DNA from: Chitinophagaceae bacterium
Lineage (GTDB): Bacteria > Bacteroidota > Bacteroidia > Chitinophagales > Chitinophagaceae
Direction: 5' to 3'
NCBI GenBank assembly: GCA_023957125.1
Contig: JAMLHL010000021.1
Location: 1-64,000 of the forward strand
Length of the DNA: 64,000 nt
Both the position numbers and the translations under genes were made by a program. The notes under the pieces were generated by a model. The model searched no databases. It worked only from the letters and a program-made list of their open reading frames with translations, and had not been told where the DNA came from. Shown here piece after piece: positions 8,519 through 17,737 of the stretch (positions are counted from its first letter, which is position 1; every line of letters begins with the position of its first letter).

Positions 8519-11287
8519 CTATTGATTTTGGGTTTGAGCATTGTTTTTAGTAAAGTTCCATGTGAAAGTAAGCATCCAGAAACGCCTCAAAGTGGTGTAC
8601 GTGTTTTCGGTAATGAAATTGCTTTGGATGTTCCTGTTGAAACCGATATTCTGATCCAGGATATCATTGACCGAAAATTCCAGCGAACAGGTTTCCTTGA
8701 ATAATAATTTAGTTAAGTTGGAATTCCAGATGACTGTATTCCGGTTTTCATCAAATACACTGGTTTTTTGCCTGAAGTTAAAATCTATGTCATTGGTGAA
8801 TTCAAATTTAAAAGGAAGCGCGAAATATAAATGGGCGCCGTAACTGTGTATCCAGTAGTTGGTTTTGATAGCCTTATTAATAGAACTCACAGAAGTATTG
8901 TAAGAGGCGTTGGCGTTAAGGCGTATATTCATCTTTTCCGCTTCATAATAAGAACCGCTTAGTCTGAAAGAGGTGGAATTGTTGGAAGTGATATTCTTAT
9001 CGTTGTTAACAAAACTGGTCATTTTGCCGCCATTATTTTGCAGACTGGCATTAATCCAGGTCTTAATGGAAGGGATCTGCATCCCATAGCCGAAATAAGA
9101 ATAATAATTATAGGTGCCATTGGTGTTAACAGACTGGTAAATACGTTTGCCCAGCTTATCCACCGTGTTACTGGAAGAAATCGCATTGTCTATCAGATTG
9201 AGGTTAACGTTGGCATAGATGCTTCTTTGCTTAAGCACCTTGTAATCGTTGAAGTAAAGATTAAAACGGTGGTTAAAAGCCGGTTTAAGATCGGGATTCC
9301 CGATAAAAATATTCAACGGATCATTGTTTTCCTGTATAGGTTGTAGTTGCTGGATCGTGGGTTGCTGGGTATTACCGTTGTAATTAAAACCAAGCCGGCT
9401 CTGTGGTTTAAAATTGTAGAAATAATTAACCTTCGGAAACAGGTTCAGCCGGTTGTAATGAAGCGAGGAAGCGGCGATTTTATCTTTTTGCGTATAGTTT
9501 TGAGAAGCCAGGTCGCTGCCGAAAGTCAGGTTATACTTCTTCTTTGCGATCCGGTAAGCCAATCCTCCGGCATGGGTGGTGATCAGAAAATCGTAATCGT
9601 TGGTCAGCAGGGGGTTGAGTTCGTCATACTTGCCCTGGTTGTAATCGTAGGTTGTCCGGTCGGCGCTGCTGGTAGTGTTCGATAAGCCGTAATTGAAAAT
9701 TATAAAATTATCCTTGATTACCGGTTCGGTATAAGTGATCTTTCCGTTGAAGGTAAACAGCTTGCTGTGGTTGTATTTTCGCTGGTTGATGGTGTCATGC
9801 TGGAAGATATCACCCGACACGTCGAAATAATCGGTGAGGGCGTTAAGGTATCCATTGGCGTTATCCTCATTGTATTTTTGTTCTATAGAACCGGTTATGG
9901 TCCTTCCCTGTTTCTTAAACTTCTTACGGTATATAATGTTGCTGTTGAAAGAAGATTCCTGGTTGATATTAGCCGTTTCCCGGTTGCTTTTGTTCACAGG
10001 ATCCGATGCTTCATTCAGGGCTTCGGAGTAGAATTGATTTTCCGATTCCGATCGCCCTTTGTATCCGTTTATCGTCAATTTAACGGAAGAGGTGGAATCC
10101 AATTGGATCTCATACTTTCCGCTAAGGGTATGGCGGTCGCGCAGAGAAAAATTATTATTCTGCTGATTCATATAATAAAGGGTATCGGGCAGGATGTACT
10201 GGGTTTTGGTTTCATCATTACCGGCTACATTTAGCTTTTTATACATATAGCTGGCATTGAAATTATTTTTATCCTCATTCCATTTATTGGAAAAATGCAA
10301 TCCTCCTGTCCAGGCCTTTGGCAAACCGTTTCCATTGAAGTCGAAAGTATTGCTCTGGCCAAAAGAATAGAAAAAGCCACCGTTTTCGTCATACTCAAAA
10401 TTATCGTCTGAAAGACCGTATTTCCGGCTGTCCTGCCAGTTTAGCCCGGTAGTTCCCGTATTAGACATGGTACCGAAAGCGGCTATCTTTCGTTTACCCT
10501 TGAAAAAGTTTACCATCCCTTCATTATTGAATTTGTCTTTCAGTCCGCCTCCCGCGCTTACCTTTCCAAAATAGCCGTTCTTCTTGTCTTCCTTCAGTTT
10601 CAGATTTATGGTTTTGGTTTTCTGCCCGTCATCTATGCCGGTGAATTCCGCCTGGTCGCTTTTCTTGTCAAATACCTGCACCTTGTCCACGGCATCGGCC
10701 CTGATATTCCGGGTAGCCACGGTAGGATCATCGCTGAAAAATTCTTCTCCGTCCACTAATACTTTTTGCACTTCCTGCCCCTGCGCAATGATCTTCCCGT
10801 TCTTGTCCACTTGTATTCCGGGCATGTTTTTTAATAATTCTTCTGCATTTGCATTCGCCCGCACTTTGAAACTGTCTGCGGTGTATTCTATGGTATCACC
10901 CTTGATCCTCATGGCATTGTTCTGCCGGATAATGATTTCTTCCAGTAAAACGCTTTTGTTGGTAAGGTTAATGGTACCGAGGTTAACTTTGTCATCCGGC
11001 TGCAACTGCACTTCATCCACGTAGTCGGCAAACTGGGGATAGGAGATCATGATGGAATAGGTTCCCGAATCCAGTTGGGACAGGGAGAAGGTTCCGTTTT
11101 TATCGGTTCTTGTAAATTGAATGATAGATGAATCGGTGGGATTGAGAATAGTAACAATGGCGTATTGTAATTTTTTTTGATTGGCGGTATCCATGACGGA
11201 GCCGCTGATAGACGCCGATTGACCAAAACTGTAAAAAGAAATATTCAGAAAGAAAAGAAGAAAGCAGGTTAGCCGGCTTACAGTCAT
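8519..11287 (-). CDS. TonB-linked outer-membrane beta-barrel protein
   Basis: A 922-residue protein with a signal peptide (about 1-22), a carboxypeptidase-regulatory-like domain (about 26-105), a plug-like region with VQKVLVDGEEFF (about 175-188), then a long beta barrel ending in aromatic strands. This matches the large-barrel family often annotated as outer membrane beta-barrel protein. Ligand is unknown. It is first of a pair with the GLPGLI protein and is divergent from glgB. Confidence 0.82.
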   Translation of the reverse strand: MTVSRLTCFLLFFLNISFYSFGQSASISGSVMDTANQKKLQYAIVTILNPTDSSIIQFTRTDKNGTFSLSQLDSGTYSIMISYPQFADYVDEVQLQPDDKVNLGTINLTNKSVLLEEIIIRQNNAMRIKGDTIEYTADSFKVRANANAEELLKNMPGIQVDKNGKIIAQGQEVQKVLVDGEEFFSDDPTVATRNIRADAVDKVQVFDKKSDQAEFTGIDDGQKTKTINLKLKEDKKNGYFGKVSAGGGLKDKFNNEGMVNFFKGKRKIAAFGTMSNTGTTGLNWQDSRKYGLSDDNFEYDENGGFFYSFGQSNTFDFNGNGLPKAWTGGLHFSNKWNEDKNNFNASYMYKKLNVAGNDETKTQYILPDTLYYMNQQNNNFSLRDRHTLSGKYEIQLDSTSSVKLTINGYKGRSESENQFYSEALNEASDPVNKSNRETANINQESSFNSNIIYRKKFKKQGRTITGSIEQKYNEDNANGYLNALTDYFDVSGDIFQHDTINQRKYNHSKLFTFNGKITYTEPVIKDNFIIFNYGLSNTTSSADRTTYDYNQGKYDELNPLLTNDYDFLITTHAGGLAYRIAKKKYNLTFGSDLASQNYTQKDKIAASSLHYNRLNLFPKVNYFYNFKPQSRLGFNYNGNTQQPTIQQLQPIQENNDPLNIFIGNPDLKPAFNHRFNLYFNDYKVLKQRSIYANVNLNLIDNAISSSNTVDKLGKRIYQSVNTNGTYNYYSYFGYGMQIPSIKTWINASLQNNGGKMTSFVNNDKNITSNNSTSFRLSGSYYEAEKMNIRLNANASYNTSVSSINKAIKTNYWIHSYGAHLYFALPFKFEFTNDIDFNFRQKTSVFDENRNTVIWNSNLTKLLFKETCSLEFSVNDILDQNIGFNRNIQSNFITENTYTTLRRFWMLTFTWNFTKNNAQTQNQ

Positions 11288-11404
11288 TTTATATAAATAA
11301 AAAGATAAAAAGTGGTTATAAAAATAGAAGGATTAGCTTTAAATTCATAAGCCGTACTTTTAAACTTATGTTAAAGAAGATTTTAATTTATTAAATGCCT
11401 GAAT

Positions 11405-13351
11405 ATGACCAGCAAAAAATATGAGGATATTCATTTTGTGGACAGCACGAAATCTGTCTGGAACTACTCCCTGTTTACGAAGGAGGACATCCAGAATTTT
11501 CAACAGGGTACTCATTATAATTTATATGCTCTGTTTGGTTCAAGGCAGGTCAATGTGCTGGATACCGATGGTTATTATTTCGCGGTATGGGCGCCAAATG
11601 CAACTTACGTATCGGTGAAAGGAAATTTCAACGACTGGGATAACGATACGCATCCTTTATTTGTAAGGCTTGATAATTCGGGCATCTGGGAAGGGTTTAT
11701 TCCCAATTTGGCCAAAGGAGAAGTGTATAAATATCATATTCATGGTTTTAAAGGCAGTCGCCAGGATAAGGGAGATCCCTTTGCGTGGTTCTGGGAAAAA
11801 AAGCCCGACACAGCGTCTATTACATGGAACCTGGATTACGATTGGAAGGATGCCGGTTGGATGAAACACCGGAAGGGGCATAATGCGCTGGACGCGCCCT
11901 GGAGTGTGTACGAAGTGCATCTGGCCAGTTGGATGCGGCCTGACAGGAATGATGAAGACCGGTATAACAGTTATGCGCAGATCAAAGAATTGCTGGTGCC
12001 GTATGTGAAAGAAATGGGCTTCACGCATGTGGAATTTATGCCGGTGATGGAGCATCCTTTTGATGGCTCCTGGGGTTACCAGGGAACGGGATATTTTGCC
12101 CCCACTTCAAGGTTTGGGGACCCGCAGGGCTTTATGGAACTGGTGGACGCGTTTCACCGGGAGGGCATAGGCGTATTGCTGGACTGGGTACCCTCCCATT
12201 TCCCTTATGATGCCCACGGGCTCTTTATGTTTGATGGCACTCATACCTATGAATACGCGGATATGCGCAAAGGTTTTCATCCCGACTGGAACAGTTATAT
12301 TTTTAATTACAGGAGGGGAGAAGTGAAGTCGTTTTTGATCAGCAACGCCCGGTATTGGTTCGACCGGTATCATGCGGATGGGATCCGCGTGGATGCGGTA
12401 AGTTCTGTCATCAAACTGAATTACTCCCGCTCCTCCGGGCAGTGGGAACCTAATGAACATGGCGGCGATGGTAATCTTGAAGCCATCACTTTTATAAAAG
12501 ATCTGAATGAAACCATTTACCGCGATTTCCCTGATGTACAAACCATAGCCGAGGAGGCTACCGACTGGCCCGGGGTGAGCCGCCCCACTTTTGAAGACGG
12601 TTTGGGTTTTGGGATGAAATGGATGATGGGATGGATGCACGATACCCTCGATTATTTTAAGCTGGACCCTGTGTTTCGTCAATACCACCAGGATAAGTTC
12701 TCCTTCAGCATGATGTATTATTATGACGAGAATTTTATGCTGCCGTTGAGCCACGATGAGGTAGTGCATGGTAAAAGCCCTATGATCTACAAAATGCCGG
12801 GCGATGATTGGCAGAAGTTTGCAAACCTGAGGTTGTTATATACCTATATGTTCACTCATCCGGGGGGTAAATTGTTGTTTATGGGAGATGAATTCGGGCA
12901 AACCAGTGAGTGGAATTACAAATCGGAACTGGATTGGTTCCTGTTGCAATACGATAGCCATAAACTGCTGAAAGAATGTGTGAAAGATTTGAATCACCTG
13001 CTGAGGGATGAACCTGCATTGTACGAGAACCAGTTTAATATTTACGGATTTGAATGGGTGGATCTGAATCACCGATCAGAAAGTGTGATTGTTTATCGCC
13101 GGAAGGGAAAGGATCCGGAAAACGATCTGCTGATCGTTTTGAACCTGACACCCGTAGTACGGCACAACTGGAAAATCAGGGTTCAGGGAAAGGCGGCGTG
13201 GAATGAGATATTCAACAGTAATGATAAAAAATACTGGGGCTCCGGCGATGTATTCAACCCCGATATTCCATGCATTAAACTGGAAGAAGAGGAGCAGGTT
13301 TTTGAGATTAATGTGCACCTGCCTCCTCTTGCTGCTTTGGTGTTGAAATAG
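11405..13351 (+). CDS. glgB: 1,4-alpha-glucan branching enzyme
   Basis: A 648-residue GH13 enzyme with an N-terminal CBM48 domain (about 55-120) and a catalytic barrel. It forms alpha-1,6 branches in glycogen. Visible motifs are LLDWVPSHF (258-266), DGIRVDAVSS with nucleophile D330, AEEATDWPG with the acid/base at E383 or E384, and LSHDEVVHGK for the third acid. Length fits the family. No other glycogen gene (glgA, glgC, glgP) is in the window, so it is a lone glg gene here. The gene is convergent with the TonB receptor at 14092, and the spacer holds a minisatellite. Confidence 0.95.
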   Translation: MTSKKYEDIHFVDSTKSVWNYSLFTKEDIQNFQQGTHYNLYALFGSRQVNVLDTDGYYFAVWAPNATYVSVKGNFNDWDNDTHPLFVRLDNSGIWEGFIPNLAKGEVYKYHIHGFKGSRQDKGDPFAWFWEKKPDTASITWNLDYDWKDAGWMKHRKGHNALDAPWSVYEVHLASWMRPDRNDEDRYNSYAQIKELLVPYVKEMGFTHVEFMPVMEHPFDGSWGYQGTGYFAPTSRFGDPQGFMELVDAFHREGIGVLLDWVPSHFPYDAHGLFMFDGTHTYEYADMRKGFHPDWNSYIFNYRRGEVKSFLISNARYWFDRYHADGIRVDAVSSVIKLNYSRSSGQWEPNEHGGDGNLEAITFIKDLNETIYRDFPDVQTIAEEATDWPGVSRPTFEDGLGFGMKWMMGWMHDTLDYFKLDPVFRQYHQDKFSFSMMYYYDENFMLPLSHDEVVHGKSPMIYKMPGDDWQKFANLRLLYTYMFTHPGGKLLFMGDEFGQTSEWNYKSELDWFLLQYDSHKLLKECVKDLNHLLRDEPALYENQFNIYGFEWVDLNHRSESVIVYRRKGKDPENDLLIVLNLTPVVRHNWKIRVQGKAAWNEIFNSNDKKYWGSGDVFNPDIPCIKLEEEEQVFEINVHLPPLAALVLK

Positions 13352-13370
13352 CAGCCGCAAAGGGAATTCA

Positions 13371-14088
13371 CGCCAAGACGCCAAGGATCTGATGAAGGTA
13401 TCAGGCGTTAGGTATCCGGCTGATCAGTTCATAGCTGATAACCGATCGCCGACCCCTACCCCTGCAACCTGCAACCTCTTCGTTAGAAATTGCACGCAAA
13501 GGCGCCAAGACGCCAAGGATCTGATGAAGGTATCAGGCCTTAGGTATCCGGCTGATCAGTTCATAGCTGATAACCGATCGCTGCCCCCTGTCCCTGAAAC
13601 CTGAAACCTGCGACCTGCAACCTGCCCCCTGCAACCTCTTCGTTAGAAATTGCACGCAAAGGCGCCAAGACGCCAAGGAGCTGATGAAGGTATCAGGCGT
13701 TAGGTAATCAGGCTGATCAGTTCATAACTGATAACCGATCGCCGACCCCTGCCCCTGCCCCCTGCAACCTCTTCGTTAGAAATTGCACGCAAAGGCGCCA
13801 ATGAGTTGATGAAGGTATCAGGCCTTAGGTATCCGGCTTATCAGATCATAGCTGATAACCGATCGCCTGCCCCTGCGACCTGCAACCTGCGACCTGAGAC
13901 CTGAGACCTGCAACCTGAGACCTGCAACCTGAAACCTGCAACCTCTTCGTTAGAAATTGCACGCAAAGGCGCCAATGAGTTGATGAAGGTATCAGGCGTT
14001 AGGTATCCGGCTTATCAGATCATAGCTGACAACCGATCGCTGCCCCTGCAACCTGAAACCTGCGACCTGCAACCTGCAACCTGAACCC
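13371..14088. repeat. Compound minisatellite: five long units with embedded heptamer runs
   Basis: Five units begin at 13371, 13503, 13663, 13796 and 13970 (spacings 132, 160, 133 and 174 nt). Each has a conserved core running from CGCCAAGACGCCAAGG through GATGAAGGTATCAGGC and TAGCTGATAACCGATCG, then a variable run of CCTGCAA, CCTGAAA or CCTGCGA heptamers, then a fixed CTCTTCGTTAGAAATTGCA block. Unit length differences come mainly from the number of heptamers. The array fills the spacer between two convergent genes and stops 3 nt before the receptor stop codon. No coding frame in it is credible. Confidence 0.92.
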
Positions 14089-14091
14089 CCG

Positions 14092-16461
14092 CTAAAACTT
14101 CACATTAACCCCTATCATAAAATTCCTGCCAGCCATGGGGAAATAATAATTTTCATTTATCATCCCGCCGCCACTGATGTAGCTGTAGGTATAACCGTTG
14201 GGCTCGTATTTTTTATTAAGGATATTATTGAGCTGCACCACCAGGTTGATTTCACTGAACAGGAAATCTTTCAATGTGTAAATGCTTCTGATATCCTGTA
14301 CATAGAAATCTTTTAGCCTCCTGTTCTCATTTTGTGTATTATCAAGATATTGTTTGCCTACATATTTTCCGGATAAACTGAGTTCCCATTGTCTGACCGG
14401 GAAAAAGCTAACGACTGTGCCGCTGATAACAGAAGGCGAAAAAGAAATATCTCTTTCTTTAAAGGTTTCTGATTTTTGATCCCCGTTATCATAGTCATCG
14501 TACCAGGCCGTGTAATCCTTTACTTTGTTGCGGCTGAGGCTGATATTTCCCGATGCATTCAGCCAGGGCGCCGGACGCCACCCCGCCTGTAATTCAATGC
14601 CCATCCTGTAGCTGTGCGGTATATTGGTGCGCACATAGGCGCCCACATCATTGATCTTCCCCGTTAATACCAACTGGTTAAAATATTTCATATAGTAGAG
14701 GGTTGCGCTCCAGTTGAATTCATATTGCCTTTGTTCAACCCCCAGTTCAAGATCGTGCAGGGTTTCAGGACGGGGTTGTTGGGTTGCCCCGGCCTCAAAG
14801 TCATCGCGGTTGGGTTCTTTATTGGCCAGCGCGTAGGAGAAATAAGCCAGCCAGTTCTGTATGGAATAACTGATGCCTGTTTTGGGGTTTATAAAGTTAT
14901 AGGTGTTGTTAATCCGCAGATCAGGATTGTCCCTGAAGCCATTCAAATGATAGGCGACATGCCGGTACTGTACATCAGCGAAGGCTTCCAGCCGGGGCGT
15001 GATCTTTTGTTGAAGTTTGGTATAGATATTGGCATCTGTTTTAAAAGCGTCCACATCGTACCAGGTATAATCTTTAGGAATGCCAATTTGTGCCCATACA
15101 ATTTTTCCATAGTGCTTTCCATCGTAACGATTCCATCCTCCCCCGGTTATCCACTGCGTTCCCCTGGTTTTATATTGTAAAGAAAAAATACCTCCGTAGA
15201 AATAATTGTCGAGCCATAATTGTCGGATCACGTCGGTGCGTTTGATAACAGAATCGGCTATAGCCACATCAGCTAAATTGAAGTCGGAGAATTTTCGTGA
15301 AGCCTTATATTGCTCGTAGTAGCCCTTGCCGCGACTGAGGAACGTAGCGACATTGAAGCTCAACCGGTCGCTGATATCCCGGTTATAAAACAATTGATAA
15401 TGATCCTGCTGATAATTATCCGTTTCATTATCATACGGCTCACCAGGTTTCTCCGTTCCTGCCGAATTAAAGGTACGGTGGGTTTTTAACATCGCTTCGG
15501 GCACGCCATTCCAGGCCTGGTAGGTTTTTTCTTTTCCGGAAAAAATATTGAACCGTACAGAATATTTTTTAGAAAAATAAGCAGACGACAGGTAGAATGA
15601 TTTCAGATCACTGGCAGCCCGGTCAATATATCCATCGCTTTTCAGGGAAGAAAGCCGGGCATCCACGGTAAAATGTCCGTTCATTAAACCCGTTCCGGCT
15701 TTTATTGTATTTTTCCAGGTATTGAACGAGCCGAAACTGTTGTTGCTTTCGGCATAGGGTTTTTCAACAAAATCGTTGGTGCTCATGTTAATAGTGGCGC
15801 CGAAAGCGCCTGCCCCGTTGCTGCTGGTGCCCACTCCGCGTTGCACCTGGATACTGTTGACGGAGGATACAAAATCCGGCAGGTCAACAAAAAAAGTACC
15901 CTGCGATTCGGCATCGTTATAAGGAATGCCATTTAAGGTAATGTTGATCCGGGTTGCATCTGTACCGCGGATACGGATACCCGTATATCCGAAGCCATTT
16001 CCCGCATCGGAATTCACCACCACCGAGGGCAGTTGATTGAGTACAAAAGGCAGGTCCTGGCCGGTATTGAGTTTTTCAATTTCCTTTTTCGCCAGGTTGC
16101 TTTTGGTAAAAGGCGCTTTGTCTGCTGCCCGCACTCCTTTTATTTCGATAGGCTGAAGCATGAGGTCAATCTGTTCCATCTTAAAATTCAGAGAAGCGGA
16201 AGCAGGTACCCTGATGGTTTGGTGAAGGGTTTTAAAACCCACGGCGCTTATCGCTACAGGATAGCTGCCGGTTTTCAGGTTTTTGAAATAGAAATCCCCG
16301 TTTTCATCGGAAAGTGCATACCGGTTGCCGCTTATAACCACTGTGGCGCCGGCGACCGGTTGGGAGGAATGCTGTTCAATAATTTTTCCATGAAGCGTTG
16401 ATTGGGCAATGGTGGAAATTGTCACTGCCAGCATGACCATAATAAGAAATGTTCTTTTCAT
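14092..16461 (-). CDS. TonB-dependent receptor under TPP control, probable thiamin receptor
   Basis: A 789-residue outer-membrane receptor with a signal peptide (about 1-20), a carboxypeptidase-regulatory-like domain (about 22-95), a plug domain (about 120-230, with GYTGIRIRGTDATRINITLNG split by the usual spacing) and a 22-strand-type barrel ending in VNVKF. It probably imports ligand using TonB energy. The TPP riboswitch directly upstream strongly suggests that the ligand is thiamin or a thiamin compound; TPP-controlled TonB receptors for thiamin are known in Bacteroidota. No thiamin synthesis or pnuT gene is adjacent, so the gene appears monocistronic. Confidence 0.88.
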   Translation of the reverse strand: MKRTFLIMVMLAVTISTIAQSTLHGKIIEQHSSQPVAGATVVISGNRYALSDENGDFYFKNLKTGSYPVAISAVGFKTLHQTIRVPASASLNFKMEQIDLMLQPIEIKGVRAADKAPFTKSNLAKKEIEKLNTGQDLPFVLNQLPSVVVNSDAGNGFGYTGIRIRGTDATRINITLNGIPYNDAESQGTFFVDLPDFVSSVNSIQVQRGVGTSSNGAGAFGATINMSTNDFVEKPYAESNNSFGSFNTWKNTIKAGTGLMNGHFTVDARLSSLKSDGYIDRAASDLKSFYLSSAYFSKKYSVRFNIFSGKEKTYQAWNGVPEAMLKTHRTFNSAGTEKPGEPYDNETDNYQQDHYQLFYNRDISDRLSFNVATFLSRGKGYYEQYKASRKFSDFNLADVAIADSVIKRTDVIRQLWLDNYFYGGIFSLQYKTRGTQWITGGGWNRYDGKHYGKIVWAQIGIPKDYTWYDVDAFKTDANIYTKLQQKITPRLEAFADVQYRHVAYHLNGFRDNPDLRINNTYNFINPKTGISYSIQNWLAYFSYALANKEPNRDDFEAGATQQPRPETLHDLELGVEQRQYEFNWSATLYYMKYFNQLVLTGKINDVGAYVRTNIPHSYRMGIELQAGWRPAPWLNASGNISLSRNKVKDYTAWYDDYDNGDQKSETFKERDISFSPSVISGTVVSFFPVRQWELSLSGKYVGKQYLDNTQNENRRLKDFYVQDIRSIYTLKDFLFSEINLVVQLNNILNKKYEPNGYTYSYISGGGMINENYYFPMAGRNFMIGVNVKF

Positions 16462-16463
16462 TT

Positions 16464-16541
16464 CTGTTTTTGTTTAGGCATCCAACGTGCATCTGTATTT
16501 TTATTGCACTCACTTGTCGTTTGCCAGGTTTACAAAAACAG
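16464..16541 (-). promoter_or_regulatory. Candidate expression platform: stem covering the ribosome entry site
   Basis: In the mRNA, CTGTTTTTGT (16541 to 16532) is perfectly complementary to ACAAAAACAG (16473 to 16464), which ends 2 nt before the AUG. The second arm is the A-rich stretch expected to serve as ribosome entry site in Bacteroidota. Just upstream, TCCTTTCCT (16548 to 16540) can pair with the 3' strand of riboswitch helix P1 (AGGGAAGGA, 16573 to 16565) with one G-U pair. This suggests translational control; it is an inference from base pairing by eye. Confidence 0.5.
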
Positions 16542-16564
16542 GAAAGGAGAGAGGTGAGGACTCG

Positions 16565-16658
16565 TCCTTCCCTGCGCAGGCATTACCCTGATCAGGTTTT
16601 ACGGGTTTGATCTCAGTCCTGTTTAGCCACAAGCTAAGCAGAACACCCCGGGAACCAA
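16565..16658 (-). promoter_or_regulatory. TPP riboswitch (THI element)
   Basis: Read on the minus strand, the region carries the conserved aptamer parts in order: CGGGGTG, CTGAGA, ACCCGT, ACCTGATC, GGGTAATGCC and GCGCAGGGA. Helix P1 can form between TTCCC (16654 to 16650) and GGGAA (16572 to 16568). It lies about 105 nt upstream of the TonB receptor start and in the correct direction. The riboswitch binds thiamin pyrophosphate and normally lowers expression when TPP is plentiful. Confidence 0.96.
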
Positions 16659-16694
16659 GCTGGTTAAAAATGTTTAACCACGGTTGTCTGTTTG

Positions 16695-16726
16695 CAAAGA
16701 TAGGAGGTTTTTAAAATATTTTCAAA
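16695..16726 (-). promoter_or_regulatory. Bacteroidota-type promoter for the TPP-controlled receptor
   Basis: The minus strand has TTTG at 16726-16723, then 20 nt, then TATCTTTG at 16702-16695, matching the Bacteroidota -33/-7 pattern. The start would fall near 16688, so the leader includes the whole riboswitch. Confidence 0.75.
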
Positions 16727-16740
16727 ATAGCGGCGCGTGT

Positions 16741-16876
16741 TCCCGGTTTTCGCTCCGTCTGTGAGTAGCCGTCAGGTCCATTGTTCCGCGCATGGCGGGA
16801 TGATCTCACCACCGGTTGGTATCATCGGCCGGTAACGGGCTCTACAGGCGGGTGTCCTGCCTGCGAAACCCCGGGA
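16741..16876 (+). repeat. Intergenic palindromic element, copy 1
   Basis: Outer arms TCCCGGTTTTCGC (from 16741) and GCGAAACCCCGGGA (16863-16876) are inverted repeats. The interior has ACCGGTTGGT and GGCCGGTAAC. A related element with the same arm and interior words lies at 29371-29501 in the same orientation. It sits between the TPP-controlled receptor and the glycosylase-like gene. No coding frame. Confidence 0.65.
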
Positions 16877-16887
16877 TGCACCCTATA

Positions 16888-16919
16888 TTTCTGAGCATCT
16901 TAAAAAACTTTTACTTTTG
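16888..16919 (+). promoter_or_regulatory. Candidate promoter for the glycosylase-like gene
   Basis: TACTTTTG at 16912-16919 fits TAnnTTTG, and TTTC at 16888-16891 lies 20 nt upstream as a weak -33 match. The predicted start is about 35 nt before the TTG start codon at 16958. Confidence 0.5.
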
Positions 16920-16957
16920 CACCGAACTCCATTTTTATTGCATCATTATCAACTACC

Positions 16958-17617
16958 TTGTTTAATCACATACATCCTTACCCGCCCTTTATTCCGGATA
17001 ATGCCACCAAACTGATAGTAGGTACCCTGCCACCACCCAGGTTTACCACCCGTGAGTTGAAAGAAGGCGATGTGGATTTTTGTTATGGCAGCCGCGACGG
17101 CTTGTTGTGGGTCATCTTCGATCAGGTCTTTCATCTGCATCTTAAATATGAAAATTCTCCGGAAGCCGTTCAACAAAGAAAAACCATCCTGATGGAGAGA
17201 GGAATTGGTATCTGTGATATTGTAGCTTCCGCCAAACGGAAGAAACTCGATGCTTCCGATACCGGCATGCAGGAAGTGACATTACGCGATCTGATTGCCG
17301 TGCTTCAGCAACATCCTAAGATCAATACCTTGCTTTTTATGGGAGGTAAAAGTAAAAACGGCCCCGAATATTTTTTCCGGAAACAATTAAAGACTTTCGG
17401 ACTGGCTTTGAAGTTGGAGTCGGATAGCGTACCCCGTGTGCACAGTTTTCAACTTCCGGGAGAGGGTCGGGTAGTTAAAACGGTTACCCTTACAGGGCCT
17501 TCCGGATCGGCAAACAGGGCAATTGGCAGTATTGAAGCATACAAGGAAATGAAATTGAAAAACCCGTCTTTCAACACGATAGACTTCCGTGTGAATCAAT
17601 ATAAAGGATTCATTTAA
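16958..17617 (+). CDS. Uracil-DNA-glycosylase-superfamily-like protein
   Basis: A 219-residue protein. Residues 19-26 (LIVGTLPP) resemble the first active-site motif of the UDG/MUG superfamily, and LTGPSGSANRAIG (about 179-191) resembles the second, so a role in removing deaminated bases from DNA is plausible. The first motif lacks the usual catalytic Asp or Asn context, so activity is uncertain. The start is TTG; no in-frame ATG precedes it, and the first internal Met is near residue 85, which would remove the first motif. It stands alone between non-related genes. Confidence 0.55.
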   Translation: MFNHIHPYPPFIPDNATKLIVGTLPPPRFTTRELKEGDVDFCYGSRDGLLWVIFDQVFHLHLKYENSPEAVQQRKTILMERGIGICDIVASAKRKKLDASDTGMQEVTLRDLIAVLQQHPKINTLLFMGGKSKNGPEYFFRKQLKTFGLALKLESDSVPRVHSFQLPGEGRVVKTVTLTGPSGSANRAIGSIEAYKEMKLKNPSFNTIDFRVNQYKGFI

Positions 17618-17737
17618 TCTGATCCGGGCATCGCATTTTGAGTTTTTAATTACATTTGGGCTTAAGCATTTTCGACCACTTAACTGGTATAAACCATGAG
17701 GCACTCCTTTTGCCCTGATTCGCTTTGACCTCTCATT

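Noticed and set aside
13392..13604. 70-residue plus-strand frame in the minisatellite
   Set aside because: It is translated repeat DNA; the other units do not keep the frame open because their lengths differ by numbers not divisible by three.
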